A stretch of 64,000 bases of DNA from Paraburkholderia sp. GTDB taxonomy: Bacteria > Pseudomonadota > Gammaproteobacteria > Burkholderiales > Burkholderiaceae. The stretch lies in contig NZ_JAMXLH010000028.1 of assembly GCF_024281035.1 (NCBI RefSeq), forward strand, positions 42,460-106,459, read 5' to 3'. The notes under the pieces are model-generated. The model searched no databases and had not been told where the DNA came from. It was given only the letters and a program-made list of their open reading frames with translations. Shown piece by piece: positions 1 to 8,821 of the stretch (within the stretch, counting starts at the first letter, position 1; each line of letters starts with the position of its first letter). The position numbers and the translations under genes were made by a program.

Positions 1-35
1 GCAATCGCGCCTGCGATAAAGACGACCTTGATCAT
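1..35 (-). CDS. N-terminal end of a gene running off the left edge
   Basis: An ATG at 35 on the minus strand opens a frame reading MIKVVFIAGAIA to the window edge, preceded by a purine-rich GGGGTGAG that can serve as ribosome binding site. The hydrophobic start after one lysine looks like a signal peptide or membrane anchor. Too little is present to name it. Confidence 0.4.
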   Translation of the reverse strand, partial: MIKVVFIAGAI

Positions 36-136
36 TGCTCACCCCCCTTTCTATGTGTAAGAAAACAGAGGCGTTATTAAGTTCTGACCGAATTGTTAGC
101 TGCCATTACACGTGTCATGGCGGCTTTTACACACAC

Positions 137-334
137 TCATGACCGGCGCTTGCCGAATGCCGCGTCGATCTTTCGGTCGGTGTGGAACTGGCTGAGTGAA
201 TAGACGGCCCAGATAGCAGCCGGAATCCAGCCGATCAGCGTGATCTGGAGAATCAGACAGATCACGCCCGCCAGTGGACGGCCAATCGTGAAAAACAGCA
301 ACCAGGGCAAGAAGATCGCGATCAGAAGACGCAT
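137..334 (-). CDS. YqaE/Pmp3 family membrane protein
   Basis: A 65-residue protein made almost entirely of two transmembrane segments (about residues 3-18 and 22-46) and a short charged tail (DRKIDAAFGKRRS). The segment PWLLFFTIGRPLAGV followed by ILQITLIGWIPAAIWA is the Pmp3/YqaE (UPF0057) signature. Members are tiny inner-membrane proteolipids linked to membrane potential and to stress or stationary-phase induction; the precise role is unknown. Length is typical for the family. It stands alone, with a divergently oriented partial gene to its left and a DUF1653 gene behind it on the same strand. Confidence 0.85.
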   Translation of the reverse strand: MRLLIAIFLPWLLFFTIGRPLAGVICLILQITLIGWIPAAIWAVYSLSQFHTDRKIDAAFGKRRS

Positions 335-368
335 GGTCGTGAGCGCCGCGCAGGGCGAAGTTCAGGTT

Positions 369-563
369 TCAGTTGACGGGCGCAAAGCGCGGCACCAGCG
401 CACCTTCGTGTTCGACGAGTTCGAAGAACACCGAAGCTGGCCGCGTCCAGATCGTGCCGTTCGCCGCGCGGTACACGATCATCGTGACAGACGGGTCGGA
501 TTCGAGCGTCGCCTCGCAGACCAGTTCGTAGACGCCACCCTTGTAGTGCCGGTACCGCACCAT
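369..563 (-). CDS. DUF1653 domain protein
   Basis: A 64-residue soluble protein. The motif RYRHYKGGVYELVCEA, then TMIVYRAANGTIWTRPASVFFE, matches the DUF1653 family, a small beta-rich fold that covers the whole protein and has no established function. The ATG at 563 has GAGGGGAAC a few bases upstream, which supports this start. It is followed 34 bp later on the same strand by the Pmp3-type gene, so the two may be cotranscribed. Confidence 0.8.
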   Translation of the reverse strand: MVRYRHYKGGVYELVCEATLESDPSVTMIVYRAANGTIWTRPASVFFELVEHEGALVPRFAPVN

Positions 564-880
564 TGTGTTCCCCTCGTGGATTGCGCAAGGCGTGTTTGCG
601 CGACTTCACTAGTTTAGCAACGGATCACGCGGCGAATCGGGACATCGTCGCGATTGGGCGCTGCGGCAACGCGACCGGGCGCCGCAGCAAGTGCACGCCG
701 CCGACGCTCACTGCGGCGCAATTCGGCGCATTTCTGCGCATTGCGGCGTGCTTTCCGAACGCTTGCGATCCCGGCGCGCCGTAGTTACAGTTTGAGCCGG
801 CTGCCCGGCACTGCTGGCGGCGTGCGTCGGCCGCGCAGCGGCCACCCGACTTCACACTGCATGACGAATCGCGCGAGCTT
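564..880. other. Intergenic region, no gene seen
   Basis: 317 bp between the divergent DUF1653 gene and the DadA-like oxidoreductase. It must hold both promoters. I see no convincing coding frame, repeat or terminator in it; the frames that cross it are low-complexity shadows of GC-rich DNA. Confidence 0.5.
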
Positions 881-2122
881 ATGGAATTCGATGTCATCGT
901 TCTGGGTGCCGGCATTGTTGGTGTAAGTGTGGCGCTGCATCTGCAGGACCGCGGCCGCCGCGTGGCGCTCGTGGACCGGCGCGGTCCGGGCGAAGAAACG
1001 AGCTTCGGCAACGCGGGGCTCATCGAGCGCTCGTCGGTGGTGCCGTACGGTTTTCCGCGCGACATCGGCACGCTGCTACGCCATGCGCGCAACCGCTCAA
1101 TCGATCTCTACTGGGACTATCGCGCCCTGCCGTCGTACGCGACGTGGCTCGCGCGCTTCTGGTGGGAATCGTCGCCGCAGCGCCACGCGGCTGCGTCGCG
1201 GGACATGCTGCCGCTCATCGAGCGCAGCGTCGCCGAGCACGATGCACTGGTCGCGCGCGCCGACGCCGCATCGCTCGTGCGCGCAAGCGGCTGGCTGCAG
1301 GCGTATCACACGGGTCGGCGCTTCGAACTCGAAGCGGCACTGGCGGAACGCCGGGCACGCGATCATGGCCTGCAAGTGAGCGTGCTCGACGCGGCGGCCT
1401 TGCGCGCGCACGAGCCGAGTCTCGCGCCGGGCCTCGCGGGCGCGCTGCACTGGCTCGATCCTAAGACGGTCATCAATCCCGGCGAACTCGTCGCGCGTTA
1501 TGCGCGCCTCTTTGCTGCCGAAGGCGGCACGCTCGCCATCGGCGACGCCACGACGTTGCGCCGCGCAGGCGACGCGTGGACCGTGCAGACGGAGCAGGGC
1601 GAACTGGCCGCGCGCGAGGCGGTCGTGGCGCTCGGCCCATGGTCGGATACCGTGTTCGAGCCGCTCGGCTATCGCATTCCGCTGCGCGCGAAGCGCGGCT
1701 ATCACATGCACTACCGTCCCGAACGCGGGGCGCTTTCCGCGCCGGTCGTCGACAGCGAATTCGGCTACGCCATCGCGCCCATGCAGCAAGGCGTGCGGCT
1801 CACCACCGGCGTCGAACTCGCCCGGCGCGGCACGGCCCCGACCGGCGTTCAGCTCGCGCGCGCCGAGGCGATCGCCAAGCCGCTGTTCGGCCTTGGGGAA
1901 CGCCTCGACCCGCAACCGTGGCTCGGCATGCGGCCCTGCACGCCCGACATGCGCCCCGTGATCGGCCCTGCGCCGCGCCATCCCGGCCTCTGGTTCGCGT
2001 TCGGCCACAATCATCACGGACTCACGCTCGGTCCCGTGACGGGCCGCCTGCTCGCGGAGATGATGACGCACACGCCCACCTTCACGGATCCACGGCCCTG
2101 GCGAGCGGAACGCTTCGACTGA
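881..2122 (+). CDS. FAD-dependent D-amino acid dehydrogenase-like oxidoreductase
   Basis: A 413-residue enzyme of the DAO/DadA family. The N-terminus carries the Rossmann dinucleotide-binding motif (VLGAGIVGVSVALHL, about residues 6-20), then SFGNAGLIERS, typical of DadA-like proteins. Near the C-terminus WLGMRPCTPDMRPVIGPAP and GLWFAFGHNHHGLTLGP are the second FAD-contact region. The family oxidises D-amino acids or other secondary or primary amines, passing electrons to the respiratory chain. There is no signal peptide; it is probably peripheral on the inner membrane. It stands alone, so the substrate cannot be told from context. Its relation to true DadA (alanine catabolism) is uncertain. 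Confidence 0.85.
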   Translation: MEFDVIVLGAGIVGVSVALHLQDRGRRVALVDRRGPGEETSFGNAGLIERSSVVPYGFPRDIGTLLRHARNRSIDLYWDYRALPSYATWLARFWWESSPQRHAAASRDMLPLIERSVAEHDALVARADAASLVRASGWLQAYHTGRRFELEAALAERRARDHGLQVSVLDAAALRAHEPSLAPGLAGALHWLDPKTVINPGELVARYARLFAAEGGTLAIGDATTLRRAGDAWTVQTEQGELAAREAVVALGPWSDTVFEPLGYRIPLRAKRGYHMHYRPERGALSAPVVDSEFGYAIAPMQQGVRLTTGVELARRGTAPTGVQLARAEAIAKPLFGLGERLDPQPWLGMRPCTPDMRPVIGPAPRHPGLWFAFGHNHHGLTLGPVTGRLLAEMMTHTPTFTDPRPWRAERFD

Positions 2123-2473
2123 GATTTCCCCGATTTTTGCGGTGTGGCGTAACGTCCATGCAGCGGCCAATCGCATTCGATCATCTGCATTTCTGACGAT
2201 ATGCAGCGACCGGAACGAACACGGCCCGACTGCCCGTCTCCGGCGGCAGCGCCGCAGCGAACACCGCGTTGCCGGCCAGCCGCGATTTCGACCACTCCTG
2301 CGCTCGCGCAACATCTCGCAGCGCGCCCCACGGCAAACGTTTGCGTTAGAAATTGTGTGTATGTACAGTGCGTGCTGCCGGCAAATGCGTCCGGCATAGC
2401 CCGCCGGACAGGAGCGGGTATTTTCCGCCGCCGCATGCCGCGCGGCGACATACATCGACAGGGAGAAGACGAC
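2123..2473 (+). other. Intergenic region, no gene seen
   Basis: 351 bp between the oxidoreductase and a small secreted protein. Frames crossing it are arginine/alanine-rich shadows. The only clear signal is the ribosome binding site AGGGAGAAG just before the GTG at 2474. Confidence 0.4.
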
Positions 2474-2845
2474 GTGCGATTCATCATGACCGGGACCGTG
2501 CTGTGCGTCCTCGCGTCCACCGCGATCGCCGGGGAGCGCTACATCGAGATCTGGAATCCCCCGGAGGCGCGCATGCCGGGGGTGCATTCCCTCTCACCCG
2601 CCAAAACGTGCCACGCGCACCACGGCCCGAAACGCAAGCTCGCCTCCGTGGATCACCCGGTCACGCGCAGGGTTGTCGAGCCCGCGTCGCGCGCACCGGC
2701 GCCGCGCCCCCGGGCGACGCCTCGCAGCGCAGCACCCGGGCATCACCTCACGCCGTTCATCGAGCCGCAGATCGGCCCGGACGGTAACGTGGTGCAGGTC
2801 AGTTACGGCGCGAGCGCGCACCGCCAGGCGGACGTGCACCGCTAG
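2474..2845 (+). CDS. Small secreted protein of unknown function
   Basis: 123 residues from a GTG start chosen because AGGGAGAAG lies about five bases upstream; an in-frame ATG at 2486 is the alternative. The start (RFIMTGTVLCVLASTAIAG) is a signal peptide with probable cleavage after AIAG. The mature protein has ERYIEIWNPPEARM, a proline/arginine-rich middle and the end FIEPQIGPDGNVVQVSYG. This layout resembles small Burkholderia periplasmic proteins with no assigned role. It is not in an operon. Confidence 0.6.
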   Translation: MRFIMTGTVLCVLASTAIAGERYIEIWNPPEARMPGVHSLSPAKTCHAHHGPKRKLASVDHPVTRRVVEPASRAPAPRPRATPRSAAPGHHLTPFIEPQIGPDGNVVQVSYGASAHRQADVHR

Positions 2846-2861
2846 CTGTCGCGGCGCGGCC

Positions 2862-2889
2862 CGGCACCGTGCTGTGCAGCACGGTGCCG
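2862..2889 (+). terminator. Strong hairpin after the secreted-protein gene
   Basis: A perfect inverted repeat, GGCACCGTGCTG at 2863-2874 and CAGCACGGTGCC at 2877-2888, extended by one more C/G pair on each side. It starts 16 bp after the stop codon at 2845. No T-run follows, so it may be a weak or Rho-assisted terminator or a 3' mRNA-stabilising hairpin. Confidence 0.45.
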
Positions 2890-3165
2890 CAATCCCTGGC
2901 CGCGCAACGTCCGCCACCGCACGCATGGTGCACATCCGCCGGGGCCGCTCGTACGCCACCCCACAGACGCCGGACAGCCTGTGAACGACATTGAATCCGG
3001 ACACGCAACTCGCCTCATCCGGATCATTTCGCCGACCGCTCCAGTCCGCCCGTGATTTGCCTGCGACGAACGCCTGGTTCCGCCCGCACGCGCGCGGCCC
3101 GATGCGTACGTGCCTGCGCCGCCCGGTTTGCGCGCCGCCCGGACCGCACGCAGAGATCGATCGCC
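2890..3165 (+). other. Intergenic region, no gene seen
   Basis: Together with the hairpin, about 320 bp without a supported gene between two small genes. No coding frame with a plausible start or other signal stands out. Confidence 0.4.
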
Positions 3166-3381
3166 ATGAACACAGTTTTCCGCTACAAGGGCTACGACAT
3201 TGCCCCGGCAGCGCAGCGTCTGCCAAACGGCCTGTACGCGGCCAACCTGACCATCGGCACACAGCCGGACGACGCCCGCTCGTTCGATGCGCTCGACTAC
3301 TTCTTCGACGAAGCGAACGCACTGGCCTACGCGTACCACTGGGCGTGCATGTGGATCGACGAGCAACGACACTGCGCCTGA
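3166..3381 (+). CDS. Small conserved-looking protein of unknown function
   Basis: 71 residues beginning MNTVFRYKGYDIAPAAQRL and ending YAYHWACMWIDEQRHCA. The frame is open far upstream, but the ATG at 3166 is the first that gives a sensible N-terminus (YKGYDI, then GLYAANLTIG). The composition is mixed and balanced, unlike the arginine-rich shadow frames, which supports a real protein. There is no signal peptide or membrane segment. Function unknown. Confidence 0.6.
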   Translation: MNTVFRYKGYDIAPAAQRLPNGLYAANLTIGTQPDDARSFDALDYFFDEANALAYAYHWACMWIDEQRHCA

Positions 3382-3580
3382 CGCAATACGCTTCGTGACC
3401 GTTGTGACAGAATGGCGCTCACATAGTGAGAACGGCCACGCTTCATGTCCGACACCCTGACCCAGCCGAACGGCGGCGCATCGTTCATCGCCGCCCCGCG
3501 CGCGGCACTGCGTCGATGAACGGTACGAACGGTATGAACAGTACGAGCGGCACAAACAGAACGTCGAGGAGAACGACCGC

Positions 3581-5035
3581 ATGACGTGGACTGTCGACAA
3601 GCAGATCGCGCTCACCGCGACGCAAGCCGTCGAGGCGATCCAGTCAGGCCAGTTGAAGGCCGCCGAATACGCCGCCACGCTCCTCGCACGCGCGGAGGCG
3701 CTCGCGAATCTCAATGCGTTCACCGTGCTCGACGTCGAAGGCGCACTGGCCGCCGCGCGCCGCATCGACGCACTCGGCGCAAGCGAGCGTGCGCGCCTGC
3801 CGCTGGCCGGGCTGCCCATCGTCGTGAAGGACAACATCAACACGCGCGGCCTGCAAACGTCGGCGGCCACGCCCGCACTCGAAGGCTTCATGCCCGCGCG
3901 ACATGCGCCCTCGGTGCAGCGGCTCGTCGATGCGGGCGCCGTCCTGCTCGGCAAGGCCAACATGCACGAACTGGCGTTCGGCATCACGAGCACGAATCTG
4001 AGCCCGGCCGCGGGGCCCGTGCGCAATCCCTACGATTGGAAGCGGATCCCCGGCGGATCGTCGGGCGGCACCGCCGCCGCCATCGCCGCACGCATCGCGC
4101 CCGCCGGACTCGGCACCGACACAGGCGGCTCGACACGCATTCCCGCCGCACTGTGCGGCATCGTCGGGCTGCGGCCGTCCGTCGGCGACGGCGGCACGCA
4201 GCGGCGCTATCACGATCCGCAAGCCGTCGTGCCCATCAGCCACACGCGCGACACAGTCGGGCCGATGGCGCGCACCGTCGCCGACGTGACGCTGCTCGAC
4301 GGCGTCATCACCGGTCACGGTCCGCTTGCGCACGCAACGGTCGCGAACCTGCGCATCGGATTGCCCGCACCGCTCTGGGCAGGGCTCGAGCGCGCGCTGG
4401 AAGACGTGGTGCGCGAAGCGCTCGGCAAACTCGAAGCGGCCGGCGTGACGCTCGTGCCCGTCGAAATGAGCGAGCTGCTCGCGCTCAACGAACGCGTGAG
4501 CAGCGCGCTCGCGCTGCACGAACCGATCGAGGACCTGCACGCGTGGCTGGTGGCGAACCAGGCGCCGGTCCAGAGCGTCGCCGGGGTGGCGGCGCGCATC
4601 GCCAGCCCGGACGTGCGCGCGGCCTACGATGCCGTGCTCGCCGACCGGCGCGGCGGCGACTATCAAACCGCGATCTCGGTCTGGCGCCCGCAACTGCAAC
4701 TGCTTTACGCGCAGACATTTGCAGCCGGCGGACTCGATGCGCTGCTGTTCCCGACCACGCGCCTCGCCGCGGTGCCCATCGACGACCTGAACGGTTCGTC
4801 GCGCGTTTCCATCGACGGGGCCGCGCCCATCAACGAGATGAACGCCTACCTGCGCAATACCGATCCGGCCAGCAACGCCGGAATTCCGGGGCTCGCGCTG
4901 CCTGCCGGGCTCGCCTACGGGCGGCTGCCCGTCGGCCTCGAACTCGACGGGCCGCTCGGCAGCGACCGGCGCCTGCTCGCAATCGGGCTTGCATTCGAGC
5001 AGATTCTCGGCACGCTGCCCGCGCCCAGGATTTGA
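3581..5035 (+). CDS. iaaH: Amidase, probable indoleacetamide hydrolase
   Basis: 484 residues of the amidase-signature family. The Ser-cisSer-Lys triad can be read directly: Lys83 in VVKDNIN, the GGSSGG loop with Ser160/Ser161, and the nucleophile Ser184 in DTGGSTRIPA. These enzymes hydrolyse amides to acid and ammonia. Length and C-terminal sequence (NAGIPGLALPAGL, LPVGLELDG) fit the indoleacetamide hydrolase/mandelamidase group, which converts indole-3-acetamide to the auxin indole-3-acetic acid. The gene is monocistronic and no tryptophan monooxygenase is nearby, so the auxin role is inferred. The ATG at 3581 follows GAGGAGAACGACCGC, a good ribosome binding site. Confidence 0.8.
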   Translation: MTWTVDKQIALTATQAVEAIQSGQLKAAEYAATLLARAEALANLNAFTVLDVEGALAAARRIDALGASERARLPLAGLPIVVKDNINTRGLQTSAATPALEGFMPARHAPSVQRLVDAGAVLLGKANMHELAFGITSTNLSPAAGPVRNPYDWKRIPGGSSGGTAAAIAARIAPAGLGTDTGGSTRIPAALCGIVGLRPSVGDGGTQRRYHDPQAVVPISHTRDTVGPMARTVADVTLLDGVITGHGPLAHATVANLRIGLPAPLWAGLERALEDVVREALGKLEAAGVTLVPVEMSELLALNERVSSALALHEPIEDLHAWLVANQAPVQSVAGVAARIASPDVRAAYDAVLADRRGGDYQTAISVWRPQLQLLYAQTFAAGGLDALLFPTTRLAAVPIDDLNGSSRVSIDGAAPINEMNAYLRNTDPASNAGIPGLALPAGLAYGRLPVGLELDGPLGSDRRLLAIGLAFEQILGTLPAPRI

Positions 5036-5257
5036 CGCGCGGCGGCATGCGCACCGGCATCGCCATCGCGAAGCGCCGCGCTTCACGTCCGCATCACGTC
5101 CCCTTCACCCGCATCACATCCCCGTCACACCCTTCGCGCCCGTCATGCCCCGCCGCGGCGCGCCTTGCGCCCGCTCAACCGCGCTCCCATTGCATCGCCG
5201 CGACACATTGACCCTACCGGCGTCAGGCCGCCGCCCCCTACGCGCCCGGAGGGGTAC

Positions 5258-5276
5258 AATGCGAATCGTTCGCATT
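5258..5276 (+). promoter_or_regulatory. Probable Fur box of the feo operon
   Basis: AATGCGAATCGTTCGCATT is a perfect 8-3-8 inverted repeat 23 bp before the feoA start. Its sequence and length match the 19-bp Fur operator, and it overlaps a -10-like TACAAT (5255-5260). Iron-loaded Fur would repress feoAB here. Site seen directly; regulator inferred. Confidence 0.75.
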
Positions 5277-5299
5277 CGAATTAATTGCACTCCTTCATC

Positions 5300-5545
5300 A
5301 TGCGTCTGACAGACCTCTCCAGAGGCACCACAGCCTACGTCGAGCGCGTTGACGACGCGCATGAACGCGATCCCATTGCCCAGCGTCTGCGCGATCTCGG
5401 TTTCGTGCCGGGCGAACCGGTACGCGTCGTCGCCCATGCGCCCTGGAGCGCCGATCCGCTGCTCGTGCAGATCGGCTCGACGCGCTTCGCGCTGCGCCGC
5501 GCCGAAGCACAACGCGTGAGCGTTCATGAGGCGAGCGCATCGTGA
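5300..5545 (+). CDS. feoA: Ferrous iron transport protein A
   Basis: An 81-residue SH3-like FeoA protein (MRLTDLSRGTTAYVERV, then RLRDLGFVPGEPVRVV). FeoA is a small cytosolic partner needed for FeoB-driven Fe(II) uptake. The start at 5300 is preferred over an in-frame codon at 5285, since family members begin at MRLTDL. Its stop overlaps the GTG start of feoB (GTGA), so the two are translationally coupled. Control by the Fur box just upstream is likely. Confidence 0.92.
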   Translation: MRLTDLSRGTTAYVERVDDAHERDPIAQRLRDLGFVPGEPVRVVAHAPWSADPLLVQIGSTRFALRRAEAQRVSVHEASAS

Positions 5546-7383
5546 GTCAGGCCTCACTGCGCATCGCCCTCGTCGGCAATCCCAACTGCGGCAAGACCGC
5601 TCTCTTCAATCTGCTCACCGGCGCACGCCAGAAGGTGGCCAACTACGCGGGCGTCACCGTCGAGCGCAAGGAAGGCCGCTTCGCGACGCCCTCGGGCCGC
5701 AAGGTCCAGCTACTCGATCTGCCGGGCGCATACAGCTTCGATTCGACGAGCCCCGACGAACGCGTCACTCGCGACGTGCTGCTCGGCCGCTATCCGGGCG
5801 AAGCCGTGCCGGACCTCGTGGTCTGCGTTGCGGACGCAACGAACCTGCGCCTGCATCTGCGCTTCGTGCTCGAAGTCAAACGCCTCGGCCGCCCGGCCGT
5901 GCTCGCGCTGAACATGATGGACGCCGCGAAGCGGCGCGGCGTGACCGTCGACGTGGCGGAACTCTCGCGTCTGCTCGGCATGCCGGTGGTCGAAACCGTG
6001 GCGGTGCAGCGCGGCGGCGCCGAGGCGCTGATCGATCTGCTCGACCGCACCGATGCGCAAGCCGCGAACAACAGCGCGCGCCCCGAAGACGCGGACGATC
6101 TGCACGCCACCGTGCGCAGCATCCTCGCGGCAGCCGTGACGATGCCGCGCGCCACCGACGCGCGCGACGACGCCCTCGACCGCTGGACGCTGCATCCGGT
6201 CTTCGGTCCGCTGATCCTCGCGGTCGTGATGTTCCTCGTGTTCCAGGCGGTCTACTCGCTCGGCAAGCCGCTCACCGATGCGATCGGCGACGCCTTCACG
6301 TGGCTCGGCGCCACGACGGGCGCGGTGCTGCCGGAGGGGCCGCTGCGCAGCCTCTTGACCGATGCGATCTTCAGCGGTGTCGGCACGGTGCTCGGCTTCC
6401 TGCCCGAGATTCTCGTGTTGTTCTTCTTCATCCTCGTCCTCGAGGAATCGGGCTATCTGCCGCGCGCGGCGTTCCTGCTCGACCGCGTAATGGTGTCGGT
6501 CGGGCTCACGGGGCGCTCGTTCATTCCGCTGCTGTCGAGCTTCGCGTGCGCGATTCCCGGCATCATGGGCACGCGCAGCATCACCGATCCGCGCGACCGT
6601 CTCGCGACGATACTCGTCGCGCCGCTCATGACCTGCTCCGCGCGGCTGCCCGTCTATGCGCTCCTGATCGGCGCGTTCATTCCGCACCGCCTGATCTTCG
6701 GCGTGTTCAACCTGCAGGGGCTCGTGCTGTTCGTGCTCTATGTCGCGGGCATCGTCGGCGCGATGGTGGTGGGATGGGTGATGAAGCATCTGCGCCGCGA
6801 CCGCCGCGAGCACGCACTGCTGATGGAGCTGCCGTCCTACCGTATGCCGCGCGCGCGCGATATCGGCATCGGCCTGTGGGAGCGCGGCATGATCTTCCTG
6901 AAGCGTCTCACCGGCATCATCCTCGCGCTGAGCGTGCTGATGTGGTTCATCTCGACGTTCCCCTCGCCGCCCGCGGGCGCGACCGGTCCCGCCATCGACT
7001 ACACGTTCGCCGGCTATCTGGGCCGCTTCCTGCAGTATCCGTTCGCACCGCTCGGCTTTAACTGGCAGATCAGCCTTTCGCTGATTCCTGCGTTCGCCGC
7101 ACGCGAAACCGCCGTGGCCGCGCTCGCGACGGTCTACTCCGTGGCAGGCGGCGACGCCGACATCGTCGGGCTCGGACACACGCTCTCGCATAACTTCTCG
7201 CTCGCGAGCGCGCTCTCGCTGATGGTGTGGTTCGCGTTCGCGCCGCAATGCATGTCGACGCTCGCCGTGATCCGGCGCGAGACGCGCTCGTGGCGCGCGG
7301 TGTCGGCCTCGTTTGGCTACATGTTCGTGATGGCGTATCTGGCATCGCTGCTCACGTATCAGATCGCGAGCCGCTTCTTATGA
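5542..7383 (+). CDS. feoB: Ferrous iron transporter FeoB
   Basis: 613 residues. The N-terminal GTPase domain shows the G1 loop GNPNCGKT (residues 11-18), the G3 region DLPGAYSF and the G4 motif NMMD. The C-terminal half has two Gate domains with many membrane spans (such as GPLILAVVMFLVFQAVYSL) and conserved Cys-containing motifs (SSFACAIPGIMGTRS, FAPQCMSTLAV). FeoB imports Fe2+ across the inner membrane. It is shorter than the roughly 770-residue E. coli protein, lacking a large C-terminal extension, as is usual in Burkholderiaceae. Start is GTG at 5542 overlapping feoA; its end overlaps the next gene by ATGA. Confidence 0.95.
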   Translation: MSQASLRIALVGNPNCGKTALFNLLTGARQKVANYAGVTVERKEGRFATPSGRKVQLLDLPGAYSFDSTSPDERVTRDVLLGRYPGEAVPDLVVCVADATNLRLHLRFVLEVKRLGRPAVLALNMMDAAKRRGVTVDVAELSRLLGMPVVETVAVQRGGAEALIDLLDRTDAQAANNSARPEDADDLHATVRSILAAAVTMPRATDARDDALDRWTLHPVFGPLILAVVMFLVFQAVYSLGKPLTDAIGDAFTWLGATTGAVLPEGPLRSLLTDAIFSGVGTVLGFLPEILVLFFFILVLEESGYLPRAAFLLDRVMVSVGLTGRSFIPLLSSFACAIPGIMGTRSITDPRDRLATILVAPLMTCSARLPVYALLIGAFIPHRLIFGVFNLQGLVLFVLYVAGIVGAMVVGWVMKHLRRDRREHALLMELPSYRMPRARDIGIGLWERGMIFLKRLTGIILALSVLMWFISTFPSPPAGATGPAIDYTFAGYLGRFLQYPFAPLGFNWQISLSLIPAFAARETAVAALATVYSVAGGDADIVGLGHTLSHNFSLASALSLMVWFAFAPQCMSTLAVIRRETRSWRAVSASFGYMFVMAYLASLLTYQIASRFL

Positions 7384-7682
7384 GCGCCGGACTGATCGCT
7401 CAATATGCGGTAATCGTCGCGCTCGTCGGCATGAGCGCGCTCTACACGCTGCGCAAGCTCGCGCCGACGCTGGTGGCGCGCCGCCAGGCCGCCCTCGCCG
7501 CCAGCCTGCTCAAGGCGGGACGCGGCGCATTCGCGCAACGCATCGGCCGCGCACTGCAGCCGCGCGGCGCGACCGGCAATTGCGCCGACGGTTGCGGGAC
7601 GTGCGGCTCGTGTGGCCCGAAGCCCTCCGACGACAACGAAGACGACGAGCATCCGCTCACGTTTCATCCGCCGCGCAAATAA
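7380..7682 (+). CDS. Small Cys-rich membrane protein of the feo operon (DUF6587-like)
   Basis: 100 residues starting at an ATG that overlaps the feoB stop (ATGA). One N-terminal membrane span (about residues 4-24) is followed by a basic helix, a cysteine cluster NCADGCGTCGSCGP and an acidic tail DDNEDDEHPLTFHPP. The position and cysteine cluster recall the FeoC or FeoB-associated Cys-rich proteins of other bacteria, and I believe it matches DUF6587. It may bind iron or an Fe-S cluster near FeoB; that role is inferred from context only. Confidence 0.75.
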   Translation: MSAGLIAQYAVIVALVGMSALYTLRKLAPTLVARRQAALAASLLKAGRGAFAQRIGRALQPRGATGNCADGCGTCGSCGPKPSDDNEDDEHPLTFHPPRK

Positions 7683-7876
7683 GCGATCCAAACCCGGCTT
7701 AAATCCGGCGCTAGTCCAGCGCTAGTCCGGCGCAAATGCGGCGGCCTTAAAGCGGCGGCCTGAAACCGGCCTGACACAGGCATTCCGCTACACTCGCGGC
7801 TGCACCGGGCCGCTCGCCATCGCGACACAGCGAAGCGCGGCCTGACCTGTTCTCCCGTCACGACCGCGCCGCGCCC

Positions 7877-8641
7877 ATGCGATACACCGCCCTTCTGAAG
7901 TCCGTCTTTCTCGCGGCCAGCGCCGCTGCGCTCGTGGCCGCCAGCGGCTGCGCGCGAGTGTCCAGGGTCGACTCGAACGCACTCTGGCAAATCGTCGGCG
8001 GCCAGTGCATCCCGAACGCACGCGACACCGGCCAGCCCGCGCCCTGCACGAGCGTCAGTCTCGACAAGCGCTATGCGGTGCTCAAGGACATAGCGGGCCG
8101 CGCGCAATATCTGCTGATTCCGACCGACCGCGTATCGGGCATCGAAAGCCCCGAAATTCTTTACGCGGGCTCGCCTGAATATTGGGTGGCCGCATGGAAC
8201 GCCGGACACCATGTCGATACGAAGCTCGATATGCAGCTCGCCGCCTACCAGCTCGGACTCGAAATTAATTCGTCGACACGGCGCTCGCAAAACCAGCTGC
8301 ACATTCACGTCGATTGCATGCGAACCGATATCGCCGAAGCGCTCGCACCGCATCGCGCCGACGCACCCGGCACATGGACCTGGATCACGCTCGACGGCAC
8401 ACGCTATCGCGTCACGCGCGTCACGAGCCTCGACGACCGCAACAATCCGTTCCGCGTCGTGGCGCGAGACCTTGGCGCGCAGCAGACGATGGGCGCGCAG
8501 ACGATCCTCGTGACCGGCGCCGGTTCCGACGCCGCCCGCGACGGCTGGCTGATCGTCAACAGCGGGCGCGACGTGGAAGGCGGAACCGGCACGGCAGAGG
8601 GTCTGCTCGATCACGCATGCAGCGTCGCGCGTACGCACTGA
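7877..8641 (+). CDS. cdh: CDP-diacylglycerol pyrophosphatase, lipoprotein
   Basis: 254 residues with a lipoprotein signal (lipobox ASGC, Cys25). The core has DSNALWQIVGGQCIPNA, ILYAGSPEYWVAAWNA and the HIT-like catalytic stretch QNQLHIHVDCM, all marks of Cdh. The enzyme hydrolyses CDP-diacylglycerol to CMP and phosphatidic acid at the membrane. Later, GWLIVNSGRDVEGGTGTAEGL matches the family's C-terminal half. Length agrees with the E. coli enzyme (about 250). The gene is monocistronic; the ribosome binding site before ATG 7877 is weak. Confidence 0.88.
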   Translation: MRYTALLKSVFLAASAAALVAASGCARVSRVDSNALWQIVGGQCIPNARDTGQPAPCTSVSLDKRYAVLKDIAGRAQYLLIPTDRVSGIESPEILYAGSPEYWVAAWNAGHHVDTKLDMQLAAYQLGLEINSSTRRSQNQLHIHVDCMRTDIAEALAPHRADAPGTWTWITLDGTRYRVTRVTSLDDRNNPFRVVARDLGAQQTMGAQTILVTGAGSDAARDGWLIVNSGRDVEGGTGTAEGLLDHACSVARTH

Positions 8642-8821
8642 TGCGCGGTTGTCGCGCGGCGTGCGGACATGCTGGAGATCGCGCGCGGCAGGACTGCGGT
8701 CAGCATGAACAGGATGCGCGGACCCAGGCTTGCTCCGTTCGCCTACGTTGCGGACTCAACGAAACGGCGACCGGAGCGGTGAGCGGTGACCAGAGCGCGC
8801 GGTGCTCGCCAGGTATGCGAC

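Noticed and set aside
3445..3519. 24-codon ORF before the amidase (MSDTLTQPNGG...)
   Set aside because: No ribosome binding site and no conserved pattern; could be a decayed gene start but cannot be supported.
7690..7790. Degenerate short repeats (GCGCTAGTCC, GCGGCCT) between the feo operon and cdh
   Set aside because: Too irregular and short to call a repeat family; likely GC-rich intergenic drift.
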